From positions 1 to 64,000 of the forward strand of contig JAZRUI010000003.1 of assembly GCA_045652465.1 (NCBI GenBank): 64,000 bases of DNA, in the 5' to 3' direction. The DNA comes from SIG589 sp045652465. GTDB lineage: Bacteria > Bacillota > Clostridia > Oscillospirales > Acutalibacteraceae. The notes under the pieces are model-generated. The model saw only the letters and a list, made by a program, of their open reading frames with translations, ran no database searches and was not told where the DNA came from. Of this stretch, positions 33,125-41,684 are shown piece after piece. Position numbers and translations under genes: made by a program. Position 1 is the stretch's first letter. Each line of letters opens with the position of its first letter.

Positions 33125-33162
33125 AAAGTATCTGATTTGCATTCGATTTTTGAGGTGATACC

Positions 33163-33528
33163 GTGGAAAATTATAAAGAAGAAGCCAAAACCCGCTTTGG
33201 CGGCAGCGAGGCTTTTTTGGAATATGAAAAGAAAACGGAAAACTACTCTGCCGATAAGTGGCAGCAGGTAAACGATGGACTGCAGGCCGTGCTCGCTCGA
33301 TTTGCTGAGTGTCAAAAAAATGGCCACACAGCCGATTCCACCGAAGCGCAGGCGCTGGTTAAATCGCTTCAAGCTTTCATCACCGAGAATTACTACACCT
33401 GCACCGATGAGATACTGCGCGGCCTCGGTCAAATGTATGTTTGCGATGAACGCTTTAGGGCGAATATTGACCGCAACGGCGAAGGCACCGCGCTATTTAT
33501 TTCGGAAGCTATTAAGGTACACATTTAA
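33163..33528 (+). CDS. Stand-alone TipAS-type ligand-binding domain protein
   Basis: A 121-residue protein that is only the TipAS antibiotic-recognition domain: YKEEAKTRFGGSEAFLEYEKKTENYSADKW and DEILRGLGQMYVCDERFRANID are the family's two conserved blocks. The MerR-type DNA-binding domain that normally precedes TipAS is absent, and no frame upstream encodes it. GTG start with GAGGTG upstream. Such short forms resemble the TipAS translation product of tipA, which binds thiopeptides. Here it is followed by a HAD phosphatase 20 bp later. Confidence 0.8.
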   Translation: MENYKEEAKTRFGGSEAFLEYEKKTENYSADKWQQVNDGLQAVLARFAECQKNGHTADSTEAQALVKSLQAFITENYYTCTDEILRGLGQMYVCDERFRANIDRNGEGTALFISEAIKVHI

Positions 33529-33548
33529 AACTTTAAGGGGGAGAAAAA

Positions 33549-34400
33549 ATGTCAAGACCCGCTAAGCCTATCGTTGCCATAATGTATGATTTCGATAAAA
33601 CGCTATCAACCAAGGATATGCAGGAGTTTGGATTTATTCCAAATCTCGGCATTAGCTCGGGCGAGTTTTGGAGCGAGGTGGATAAACTGCAAAAGAGCGA
33701 AAATATGGACCCGATACTCGCCTATTTGCGCCACATGCTCAAAAAGGCTTCGGAAAAGGGTGTGCCCGTAACGCGTGACACCTTTGTTTCGCTCGGAAAG
33801 GGCATTGAATATTTCCCCGGCGTTGAGGAATGGTTCGAGCGCATCGATAACTACGGAAAAGAAAACGGGGTTATCATAGAGCATTATGTTATTTCCTCGG
33901 GTATTAAGGAGATAATCGAGGGCTCCTCCATAAAAAAGCATTTCAAAAAAATCTATGCCTGCGAATTTTTATATGATGAGAATAAGGTGGCAGTTTGGCC
34001 CAAGTTGGCGGTTAACTACACCAACAAAACCCAGTTCCTTTTCCGAATCAACAAGGGCGTGCTCGATGTTTGGGATGATAAAAAGCTCAACGCTTTTGTG
34101 CCCGAGGAGGAAAGACGCGTGCCTTTCAGAAATATGATTTACATAGGCGACGGACTGACCGATGTTCCCTGCATGAAGCTTGTTAAAAGCAATAAGGGAC
34201 AGTCGATAGCCGTTTTCCCCAAACGCGAGAAAAAGGTTGCCGCCCAGCTGATAGCCGAAAATCGCGTGGATTTTATCACCGAGGCCGACTACCGTGAGGG
34301 CAGCGAGCTTGACGGAATTATTAAGACCATTATTGAAAAAATGGCGGTTGTTGAAAAGCTGGTAAGGCTCAACGCCAAGCATAAAAAATCGATAAGCTAA
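33549..34400 (+). CDS. HAD-superfamily phosphatase
   Basis: A 283-residue HAD hydrolase with motif I YDFDKTLST, motif II YVISSG, a lysine region around KKIYACEF, and motif III/IV IYIGDGLTDVPCM. The helical C1 cap (residues about 25-95) resembles the phosphoserine phosphatase-like subgroup. The substrate is unknown. It could be considered for the missing histidinol-phosphate phosphatase step, but nothing specific supports that. GGGGGAGAA precedes the ATG. Confidence 0.85.
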   Translation: MSRPAKPIVAIMYDFDKTLSTKDMQEFGFIPNLGISSGEFWSEVDKLQKSENMDPILAYLRHMLKKASEKGVPVTRDTFVSLGKGIEYFPGVEEWFERIDNYGKENGVIIEHYVISSGIKEIIEGSSIKKHFKKIYACEFLYDENKVAVWPKLAVNYTNKTQFLFRINKGVLDVWDDKKLNAFVPEEERRVPFRNMIYIGDGLTDVPCMKLVKSNKGQSIAVFPKREKKVAAQLIAENRVDFITEADYREGSELDGIIKTIIEKMAVVEKLVRLNAKHKKSIS

Positions 34401-34404
34401 TAAC

Positions 34405-34440
34405 AAACCCCTTCGGAGCATCTTGTTTCCGAAGGGGTTT
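34405..34440 (+). terminator. HAD gene terminator
   Basis: A 13-bp stem (34405-34417 with 34428-34440, AAACCCCTTCGGA). The downstream T-run is poor. Confidence 0.65.
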
Positions 34441-34480
34441 AAAATTTATGGAATGCAAAAGTTAAATACCCTTTCTCACA

Positions 34481-34513
34481 CAAAAATAAGCAGCAGCCAA
34501 AAGGCTGCTGCTT
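34481..34513 (-). terminator. tRNA-Pro terminator
   Basis: An 11-bp stem (34488-34498 with 34503-34513, AAGCAGCAGCC) is followed on the minus strand by ATTTTTG, 4 bp after the tRNA CCA. Confidence 0.9.
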
Positions 34514-34517
34514 GAGA

Positions 34518-34593
34518 TGGTCGGAGTGACAGGATTCGAACCCGCGGCATCCTGGTCCCAAACCAGGCGCGCTACCAACTGCGCTACACCCCG
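34518..34593 (-). tRNA. tRNA-Pro (anticodon UGG)
   Basis: A 76-nt cloverleaf on the minus strand: acceptor CGGGGTG/CACTCCG, D arm GCGC...GCGC, anticodon arm CCTGG-TTTGGGA-CCAGG with anticodon TGG, T arm with TTCGAAT, and an encoded CCA. Its transcript appears to start at the promoter at 35082-35111 and to cross five tRNA-derived repeat units first. Confidence 0.95.
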
Positions 34594-35058
34594 ATATTTA
34601 TTCTTCTTGTTTTATTTTAAAACTCTTAAAGTTGCACATTTGCATCCTGCTCAAAAATGGCAGGCATCCAACTGCGCTACACCCCGTTATTTATTCTTCT
34701 TGTTTTGTTTTAAAACTTGTCGGGTTACACATTTGCATCTTGCTCAAAAATGGCAGGCATCCAACTGCGCTACACCCCGATATTTATTCTTCTTTTTTTA
34801 TTTTAAAACTCGTCGGGTTACACATTTGCATCCTGCTCAAAAATGGCAGGCATCCAACTGCGCTACACCCCGATATTTATTCTTCTTGTTTTATTTTAAA
34901 ACTCTTAAAGTTGCACATTTGCATCCTGCTCAAAAATGGCAGGCATCCAACTGCGCTACACCCCGATTTTTATTTGTTGTTTATTTGTTTTTTTAATGTT
35001 TATCGTTCATCGAGCGGAGCCCTCTTGCGGTTCTCGGCTATAGGCTCGCTACACCCCG
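34594..35058 (-). repeat. Five tandem 93-bp tRNA-Pro-derived units
   Basis: On the minus strand each unit begins with the tRNA-Pro 5' end. Units end on the plus strand at 34686, 34779, 34872, 34965 and 35058, exactly 93 bp apart, and the true tRNA at 34593 is in the same register. The four inner units keep the first 19 tRNA bases, a CCTGC/GCAGG stem at the anticodon-arm position and the following ATGC, but lack the T arm and 3' acceptor strand. Units 34594-34686 and 34873-34965 are identical. The outermost unit keeps only 12 tRNA bases. A plus-strand open frame across the repeats exists only because 93 is divisible by 3. Confidence 0.9.
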
Positions 35059-35081
35059 ATATTTGAATTTAGTGCCGTTTG

Positions 35082-35111
35082 ATTATAATATAGGCGGCGG
35101 GGGTTTGTCAA
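35082..35111 (-). promoter_or_regulatory. Promoter for the tRNA-Pro repeat transcript
   Basis: Minus-strand TTGACA (35106-35111) and TATAAT (35082-35087) with an 18-bp spacer. It points through the repeat units into tRNA-Pro. Confidence 0.8.
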
Positions 35112-35121
35112 CAATCTTTTA

Positions 35122-35150
35122 TTGAAATGTTCATATGTTTATAGTATAAT
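35122..35150 (+). promoter_or_regulatory. ymdB promoter
   Basis: TTGAAA (35122-35127) and TATAAT (35145-35150), 17-bp spacer, divergent from the tRNA promoter. Confidence 0.75.
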
Positions 35151-35189
35151 ATTATAAACTATGGGCATTTTTTGTTGATTGGAGACTTT

Positions 35190-35963
35190 ATGAATATTCT
35201 TTGTATCGGCGATGTTTGCGGACACGCGGGTTGCGAGCATCTCGCGCAGGTGCTGCCGACCCTTAAACGCAACGAAAAAATCGATTTTATAATAGCAAAC
35301 GGTGAAAACTCCGCCGATGGCAACGGCATCCTCCCCCACTCGATGAGGGCGCTTTTTGATGCCGGGGTTGATGTTATAACGGGCGGAAACCACACCTTCC
35401 GCCGCCGCGAGATTTTCGATTATCTCGAAAGCGAGGAGCGCCTCCTGCGCCCCGCCAATATGCCGCGCTCGGTTCCCGGAACAGGCGCTCGCATCTATGA
35501 TTTCGGAAGAACGACGGTTGGCGTTATTAATCTTTTGGGAACAACCTATATGGAAAGTTTGGACTGCCCTTTCCGCGCCGCCGAAGAGCTTGTTGCTAAA
35601 CTAAAATCCGATGGCGCAAAGATAATTATTGTTGATTTCCATGCCGAGGCAACCAGCGAAAAACGCGCGATGGGCTTTATGCTCGATGGCAGCGTTTCGG
35701 CAGTTTTCGGAACCCACACCCATATTCAAACCGCCGATGAGCAAATCCTGCCCCGCGGCACGGGATATATTACCGACCTTGGTATGACAGGTCCTGTTCA
35801 GTCGGTTTTGGGCGTTAAGCCTGAAATTATTATTGCTAAATTCAAGGATAAATTACCCGCAAGATTCGACCAAGCCGAGGGCGAATGCGCCATGGATGGC
35901 TGCATTTTCACGGTTGATGACAAATCGGGTCTTTGCTTTAAGGCGAAGCGAGTTCGCGTTTAA
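35190..35963 (+). CDS. YmdB-family metallophosphoesterase
   Basis: A 257-residue calcineurin-like phosphodiesterase. In Bacillus subtilis YmdB hydrolyses 2',3'-cyclic nucleotides and influences biofilm and motility choice. Metal motifs: IGDVCG, ANGENSADG, GGNHTF, VDFHAEATSEK and FGTHTHIQTAD; GYITDLGMTGP is family specific. The ATG at 35190 is used with GGAG upstream. The usual neighbour rny is not here. Confidence 0.92.
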   Translation: MNILCIGDVCGHAGCEHLAQVLPTLKRNEKIDFIIANGENSADGNGILPHSMRALFDAGVDVITGGNHTFRRREIFDYLESEERLLRPANMPRSVPGTGARIYDFGRTTVGVINLLGTTYMESLDCPFRAAEELVAKLKSDGAKIIIVDFHAEATSEKRAMGFMLDGSVSAVFGTHTHIQTADEQILPRGTGYITDLGMTGPVQSVLGVKPEIIIAKFKDKLPARFDQAEGECAMDGCIFTVDDKSGLCFKAKRVRV

Positions 35964-36000
35964 TTTTTAAGCTTTATTTTTTAGAAAGGAGTTGGTCAAT

Positions 36001-37575
36001 ATGAAGTTGCGCGCTGTTTTTTGCGCTATACTGGCGCTCGCGCTTTTGCTTTGCAGCTGCGGAAAGGCCGCCGATAACGGCAGCACCCACGACAGCGACA
36101 CCACCCAAGCCGAGAGCGGCTATAATATGCAGTTAATCTTCGACCAGACCGACACCTTCAACCCCTTCACGGCCGAAAGCAAGCAAAACAAAGAGCTTTG
36201 TCTTTTATTGTTCGACCCGCTGCTGACTATTGATAACACCTTCTCCCCCGTTTATAAAATCGCGCAGTCGGTTACGGTTAACGGCAAATACTGCACCATT
36301 AAGCTTAAATCCCTTAAGTTTTCCGATGGCTCGGCGATAACCTCTAACGATGTTATCTATTCGATGAATCTCGCGCTCGAATCCAAAAACTATAAGCATT
36401 TATTATCTAATGTTTACAGCAAAAGCGCTCCCGACGGTTTCACGGTTAACATCACGATGCACAAGGCCGACCCCTATTTTGCAAACCTTCTAACCTTCCC
36501 CATTATTAAAGCGGGCAGCGAAAACAACAAAAGCGGCGATAACATCGCGCTGCCTCCCATCGGCTCGGGAAGATATGTTTTGGATGAAAAGAACTCCCTG
36601 CTCGAAGCCAACCCGCTATATGGCGGCGAGAAAATGAGCATTAAAAAAATCGGGCTTATTAACGCGCCCGATGCCGAAAGCGCCGAGCATTATGTTTCAA
36701 CCGGAGCGGTTTCGGTTTGCTACGATGACTATAGCGACAGTTCCATTCCGCGAATGAGCGGAATTAAAGATAATGTTCCGCTTAACAACCTCGTTTTCGT
36801 TGGCATTAACATGAAAAACACCTTCCTTCGGGATAAACACCTGCGTTATGCGATATCGAGCGCGCTCGATCGAACAAAAGCAGTTGATGATGTTTTTTAT
36901 GGCAACGCGACCCCCGCAAGCGGTCCCTTTAACCCGCTTTGGGAGGCGGCTGCGGGCTTCCAAACATTGGAAATTGAGAGCAATAAAAAAATTGCTATTG
37001 AGAATTTAGAAAAAATAGGTTATAATAATTTAGATAATGATGGATACCGACTTACCTCCGCGGGTAAGAGGGTTTCTCTATCGCTTCTTGTGAACTCGGA
37101 TAACGCTACCCGCGTTGCCCTTGCAAACCTTATTATTAAGCAGCTTTCGGCGGTTGGAATCGAGGTTAAACTCAAATCGGTTCCCTATAGCGAATATCTC
37201 TCGCTTTTAAAGAGCGGCAGCTTTGAGCTATATCTCGCCGAGGTTAACCTGCTTAACAATATGGAGCTTTCGCAGTTGGTTGTTCCCGGCGGCTCTATGG
37301 CCTTTGGAATTAACCATGCCGCTGCCGCTCCCGTTGAGGGCGAGCCCGTAAGCGCCGATGGCATTAACCTCACCGCCGCAAACGCGGTTATGGGTTTCTA
37401 TGAAGGAAAATACACGCTCGGCGATGTTGCCACCGCGTTTATTTCCGAAATGCCGATAATTCCCGTTTGCTACCGCAGCGGTGTTATTATGTTCACGCAT
37501 AAGTTAAAGACCGTGCCCGAAAGCTCGGCCTGCGACATCTATTTAGGTATCAATAACTATTCTTTTAATAATTAG
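36001..37575 (+). CDS. Peptide-type ABC transporter substrate-binding lipoprotein
   Basis: A 524-residue family 5 extracellular solute-binding protein. The signal peptide ends at LLLCSC. The family pattern is clear: DTFNPFTAESKQNKELCLLLFDPLL, LKFSDGSAITSNDVIYSMNLAL, PPIGSGRYVL, RDKHLRYAISSALDRTKAVDDVFYGNATPASGPFNP. The ATG at 36001 has AAAGGAG 10 bp upstream. No permease or ATPase genes are nearby, so it is an orphan binding protein. It is 11 bp before the Asp23 gene. Confidence 0.88.
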   Translation: MKLRAVFCAILALALLLCSCGKAADNGSTHDSDTTQAESGYNMQLIFDQTDTFNPFTAESKQNKELCLLLFDPLLTIDNTFSPVYKIAQSVTVNGKYCTIKLKSLKFSDGSAITSNDVIYSMNLALESKNYKHLLSNVYSKSAPDGFTVNITMHKADPYFANLLTFPIIKAGSENNKSGDNIALPPIGSGRYVLDEKNSLLEANPLYGGEKMSIKKIGLINAPDAESAEHYVSTGAVSVCYDDYSDSSIPRMSGIKDNVPLNNLVFVGINMKNTFLRDKHLRYAISSALDRTKAVDDVFYGNATPASGPFNPLWEAAAGFQTLEIESNKKIAIENLEKIGYNNLDNDGYRLTSAGKRVSLSLLVNSDNATRVALANLIIKQLSAVGIEVKLKSVPYSEYLSLLKSGSFELYLAEVNLLNNMELSQLVVPGGSMAFGINHAAAAPVEGEPVSADGINLTAANAVMGFYEGKYTLGDVATAFISEMPIIPVCYRSGVIMFTHKLKTVPESSACDIYLGINNYSFNN

Positions 37576-37586
37576 GAGGTTATGTA

Positions 37587-37937
37587 ATGATTTCGTACGA
37601 GACTATCCACGGAACTGTCACCCTTTCCAACGAGTATATGACCAAGCTCATCGGTCAGGCAGTTACATCCTGCTTCGGCGTTGTTGGTATGGTTCCCTAT
37701 GGCAGCAAGCAAAAAATCCTTGGTCTTGTTTCCAAGAAAGAATATATCGACCGCGGCATCACCGTTAAAGGCGGTATGGATGGCGTTGATATCGAACTTC
37801 ACATAATTGTTTCATACGGTATGAACATAAACGCAATTGCAAAGAGCATTGTTCATAAGGTTAAATATACTGTTACCGAAGCTACAGGCATCAATGTTAA
37901 CAAGGTTATTGTTAAGGTTGACGGCATTAAAGAATAA
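37587..37937 (+). CDS. Asp23/Gls24-family envelope stress protein
   Basis: A 116-residue DUF322/Asp23 protein (YloU type). It begins with TVTLSNEYMTKLIGQAVTSCFGVVGM and ends with VKYTVTEATGINVNKVIVKVDGI, both conserved. It lacks a membrane segment. It directly precedes the DAK2 protein and recG, an order also found as yloU-yloV-recG in Bacillus. Confidence 0.92.
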   Translation: MISYETIHGTVTLSNEYMTKLIGQAVTSCFGVVGMVPYGSKQKILGLVSKKEYIDRGITVKGGMDGVDIELHIIVSYGMNINAIAKSIVHKVKYTVTEATGINVNKVIVKVDGIKE

Positions 37938-37971
37938 CTTCGGCGCACCGAATTGAAGGAGTGTTTTAATT

Positions 37972-39639
37972 TTGTTTAACGGTAATGCTTTGCGCGATGC
38001 GATTATTTCGGGCGCAAACAATATTTCTAACTGCAAACAACGCGTTGATGAACTCAACGTTTTCCCCGTTCCCGATGGCGACACAGGAACTAATATGTCT
38101 ATGAGTATCGGAAATGCTGCTCGCGAGCTTGCCCGCCTTGAGGGCGAGAGCGTTAGCCGCGTTGCCGATGTTGCCGCTTCGGCTTTGCTTCGCGGCGCAA
38201 GAGGAAACTCGGGCGTTATTACTTCGCTTTTATTCCGCGGTTTCTCTAAAGGCTTTAAGGGTGCCGATGAGATAACTCCTCAAAACCTCGCCGCAGCATT
38301 TAAATATGGCGTTGAATCGGCATATAAGGCTGTTATGAAGCCGACCGAGGGCACCATTCTAACCGTTGCCCGCATCGCTTCGGAATATGCATCCAAGGCT
38401 TCCGTCAAGGGCAAGAATGCATTAGAAGTTTTTGAGGCTGCTCTTGAGGGCGCAAACTGGGCGCTCGAACAGACCCCCGAAATGCTTCCCGTTCTTAAAA
38501 AAGCAGGCGTTGTTGACGCCGGCGGTAAGGGCTTTTGCGTTATTTTAGAGGGTATGTATTCGGTATTTAAGGATGGCGTTATTGTTGCCGCAAGCGGCGC
38601 CGATGATGAAGGCGAAGCTGAAGTTCGCAACGCTGCAGCCGAGCTTGAAACCGAAATCACCTTCACTTATTGCACCGAGTTCATCGTTACCCGCGATGAA
38701 GAATGCAAGAAAGAGCCCGCCGAGCTTCGCGCTTACCTTGAAACTATAGGTGACTGCGTTGTTGTTGTTGATGATGAGAGCATCATTAAGGTTCATGTTC
38801 ACACCGACCATCCCGGCAACGCCATTGAAAATGGTCTTACCTTTGGTCCGCTCGTTAACCTTAAGATAGAAAATATGCGCGACCAGCATGAGCGCCAAAA
38901 GCACGATAAGAAGGAGCGCAAGGAAGCTCCCGCTCAAAATCGCGCTCGCACCGAGACCTATGAGCCCGCTCCCAAGGAGAATCCTGTTGGCTTCGTTTCG
39001 GTTTGCGCAGGCGACGGAATCGAGGAACTCTTCCGCGATTTAGGCGTTGATTCGCTCGTTAGCGGCGGTCAAACCATGAACCCCAGCACCGATGACATTC
39101 TAAAGGCCATCGAGCTGACCCCCGCCGAAACCGTTTTTGTTTTACCCAACAATAAAAACATCATTATGGCTGCCGAGCAGGCTATCCCGATAAGCACCCG
39201 CAAGGTTATCGTTCTTCACACAAGAACCATCCCGCAGGGTATTTCGGCAATGCTCGCATTCGACCCCGAGGCTGACGATGAGCAAAACACCATTGCCATG
39301 CGCGCCGCCTACAAGAAGGTTAGCACCGGTCAAATCACATTTGCCGCCCGCGACTCCGACTTTGAGGGTCACCAAATTAAGAAGGGCGAGCTGCTCGCAT
39401 TGGATAACGGCAAGGTTTCCTTTACCGATACCGACCTCTTCCACTGCGTTCATAAATTGACCAAGCAAATGCTTAACCGCGACAGCAGCTTCGTTACCGT
39501 TATCTACGGCGAAGATGTTCCCGACCACAAGGCCATGGCTCTCGAATCGGAGATGAAGGCCAAGTTCGGCAACAAGGTTGAGATTACCTTCATTAAGGGT
39601 ATGCAACCGATTTACTACTTTATCATCTCGGTGGAGTAA
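37972..39639 (+). CDS. DAK2-domain fatty acid kinase, FakA/YloV type
   Basis: A 555-residue kinase-like protein that, in studied homologues, phosphorylates fatty acids held by FakB (DegV) proteins. The N-terminal DhaL domain has VPDGDTGTNMSMSI and RGARGNSGVI for Mg-ATP binding, followed by a middle domain with KVHVHTDHPGNAIE and a C-terminal DegV-like domain. TTG start with AAGGAGTG upstream. Two candidate FakB partners lie at 30820 and 31675. Confidence 0.9.
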   Translation: MFNGNALRDAIISGANNISNCKQRVDELNVFPVPDGDTGTNMSMSIGNAARELARLEGESVSRVADVAASALLRGARGNSGVITSLLFRGFSKGFKGADEITPQNLAAAFKYGVESAYKAVMKPTEGTILTVARIASEYASKASVKGKNALEVFEAALEGANWALEQTPEMLPVLKKAGVVDAGGKGFCVILEGMYSVFKDGVIVAASGADDEGEAEVRNAAAELETEITFTYCTEFIVTRDEECKKEPAELRAYLETIGDCVVVVDDESIIKVHVHTDHPGNAIENGLTFGPLVNLKIENMRDQHERQKHDKKERKEAPAQNRARTETYEPAPKENPVGFVSVCAGDGIEELFRDLGVDSLVSGGQTMNPSTDDILKAIELTPAETVFVLPNNKNIIMAAEQAIPISTRKVIVLHTRTIPQGISAMLAFDPEADDEQNTIAMRAAYKKVSTGQITFAARDSDFEGHQIKKGELLALDNGKVSFTDTDLFHCVHKLTKQMLNRDSSFVTVIYGEDVPDHKAMALESEMKAKFGNKVEITFIKGMQPIYYFIISVE

Positions 39640-39641
39640 AG

Positions 39642-41642
39642 ATGAAGCAAAACATTCAATATTTAAAGGGCGTTGGCGAAAAAAGAGCGCAGTTACTTAA
39701 AAAACTGGGTATCGATTCGGTCGATGCCCTTTTGCGCTATTATCCACGCGCTTATGTTGATTATCAAAACATTAAGGATATTGGCGACTGCGAATTCTAT
39801 GAAACGGTTTGCGTTAAGGCCGAAATAGTTAGTCCCATTGAGGAGAAAAAGGTTCGCCAAGGAATGGTTATCTACCGCTTTACTGCGGCGGATGAAACGG
39901 GAGAAATGAGCATTACGCTCTTTAACCAAAAATTCCTCGCGAACAAGCTGCACATGGGTAGGACCTACCTTTTTTATGGCAAGATGAATGGCGGACTTTT
40001 CCTTCGCGAGATGTCCTCGCCCGAGATTAAGGAGGAAAACTTTGCGGGAATCCACCCCGTTTACCACGCCTCCCAATCCATCTCCTCCTCGACCATCGAA
40101 AAGCTGGTTAAAACCGCGTTAACGCTTCCTATCATCGACCCGCTACCCGACTATCTAAAAGAAAAATATAAGCTGCCCGACCTTTCCTCGGCGCTTGCTA
40201 ACATTCATTTCCCAACCTCGCCCGAAGCGCTTGCCTCGGCGAGAAGAAGGCTGATGTTTGAGGAGCTTTTTCTTTTGCAAACGGGACTTTGCCTTCTAAA
40301 GCAAAGAAAAGAACAAAAATCGGGCGCGGTTATCGACCCATCCCCGCTCGGCGAGTTTTTATCCTACCTGCCCTATAAGCTGACTGCGGCGCAAGAGCGG
40401 GTTATAGGCGAATGCCTTGACGATATGAAAAGCGGCAAGAAAATGAACCGCTTAGTGCAGGGAGATGTTGGCTCGGGCAAAACTGCGGTTGCCGCGGCGC
40501 TTATGTTCGTTTGCGCCAAGGGCGGCTACCAATCGGCTCTTATGGCGCCGACCGAGATTTTAGCCGAGCAGCATTTTAAAACCTTCAAAAAGCTTTTTGG
40601 CGATTCTCTTAATATTGCGCTGTTAACCGGTTCAACAAAGAAATCCCAAAAGGATAAAATCAAAGAGGAACTTCTAAACGGAAGCATCGACATCGTTATC
40701 GGCACCCATGCGCTGATTGAGGATAATGTTTCCTTTAATTCCCCTGCCCTTTTCATAACGGATGAGCAGCACCGCTTCGGCGTTGCGCAGCGCGACCGCC
40801 TTTCGGGCAAGCAACTGGGAGTTCACACCCTCGTTATGTCGGCAACGCCGATTCCGCGAACGCTGGGACTTATTATCTATGGCGACCTTGACATAAGCGT
40901 TATTGATGAGCTTCCCGCAGGGCGCACTCCGATTGAAACCTATCAGGTTGGAACCGCGCTTCGCGAGAGAATTTATAAATTCATAAAGAAAAACATTGCC
41001 GAAGGCAGGCAGGCATATATTATTTGTCCCTTGGTTGAGGAGGGCGAAACCGACCTCACCTCGGCGGAGGAATACCATAAAAAACTGCTCGAGGGCGAGT
41101 TTTCGGGATACCCCATAGGTCTTCTTCACGGCAAAATGAACGCCAAGGACAAGGATGCCGTTATGAAGGCTTTTGCCGATGGCGAAATCAAGCTGCTTAT
41201 CGCAACAACCGTTGTTGAGGTTGGCGTTGATGTTCCCAACGCTACGGTTTTGGCTATTGAAAACGCCGAGCGTTTCGGCCTTTCGCAGCTGCATCAGCTG
41301 CGCGGAAGGGTTGGAAGAGGCAGCCATAAATCGACCTGCATTCTCATTTCGGATGCAAAAAGCGAGAACTCCGCAACCCGTTTTAAAACCATTTGCGACA
41401 CCACGGACGGCTTTAAAATCGCCGAGGCCGACCTCAATCTTCGCGGTCCCGGAGATTTCCTCGGCAAGCGGCAGCATGGTCTTCCCGACCTTAAAATTGC
41501 GAGCCTGCAAAGCGATATGAACGCGCTTATCGTTGCCCGCGATGAAGCGGCGGCGCTTATAAGCGCTGACCCCGCGCTTTCGGAATATCCCGCCCTTCTA
41601 TCGGCGGCGCGAGAGCTTTTCCGCTCCGCAAACACTCTCTAA
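39642..41642 (+). CDS. recG: ATP-dependent DNA helicase RecG
   Basis: A 666-residue helicase that remodels stalled forks and Holliday junctions. The N-terminal wedge/OB domain (ALLRYYPRAYVDY, FYGKM) precedes SF2 motifs: LTAAQERV, GDVGSGKTAVA (Walker A), TDEQHRFGVAQR (DEQH box), VMSATPIPRTL, LHGKMNAKDKDAVM, TTVVEVGVDVPNA and QLRGRVGRG. It is 2 bp after the FakA-like gene and ends at a terminator. Confidence 0.97.
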   Translation: MKQNIQYLKGVGEKRAQLLKKLGIDSVDALLRYYPRAYVDYQNIKDIGDCEFYETVCVKAEIVSPIEEKKVRQGMVIYRFTAADETGEMSITLFNQKFLANKLHMGRTYLFYGKMNGGLFLREMSSPEIKEENFAGIHPVYHASQSISSSTIEKLVKTALTLPIIDPLPDYLKEKYKLPDLSSALANIHFPTSPEALASARRRLMFEELFLLQTGLCLLKQRKEQKSGAVIDPSPLGEFLSYLPYKLTAAQERVIGECLDDMKSGKKMNRLVQGDVGSGKTAVAAALMFVCAKGGYQSALMAPTEILAEQHFKTFKKLFGDSLNIALLTGSTKKSQKDKIKEELLNGSIDIVIGTHALIEDNVSFNSPALFITDEQHRFGVAQRDRLSGKQLGVHTLVMSATPIPRTLGLIIYGDLDISVIDELPAGRTPIETYQVGTALRERIYKFIKKNIAEGRQAYIICPLVEEGETDLTSAEEYHKKLLEGEFSGYPIGLLHGKMNAKDKDAVMKAFADGEIKLLIATTVVEVGVDVPNATVLAIENAERFGLSQLHQLRGRVGRGSHKSTCILISDAKSENSATRFKTICDTTDGFKIAEADLNLRGPGDFLGKRQHGLPDLKIASLQSDMNALIVARDEAAALISADPALSEYPALLSAARELFRSANTL

Positions 41643-41646
41643 AAAA

Positions 41647-41684
41647 AAGAAAACACACCAATTTTCATTGGTGTGTTTTCTTAT
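41647..41684. terminator. Bidirectional terminator between recG and fumC
   Basis: A 15- to 16-bp stem (arms AGAAAACACACCAAT and complement) around a TTTC loop, with A- and T-runs on the two sides. Confidence 0.9.

Noticed and set aside
33549..34400. HAD protein as the missing histidinol-phosphate phosphatase
   Set aside because: Its cap resembles phosphoserine phosphatase-like enzymes and it is not in the his operon; proximity alone is not enough.
34517..34996. A 160-residue plus-strand open frame across the tRNA and repeats
   Set aside because: It exists because the 93-bp period is a multiple of three. It has no RBS, reads the antisense of tRNA-Pro, and its product is only a repeat of the tRNA-derived unit.
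34594..35058. CRISPR-like array
   Set aside because: The repeats are 93 bp and contiguous with no unique spacers, and the conserved part is tRNA sequence.
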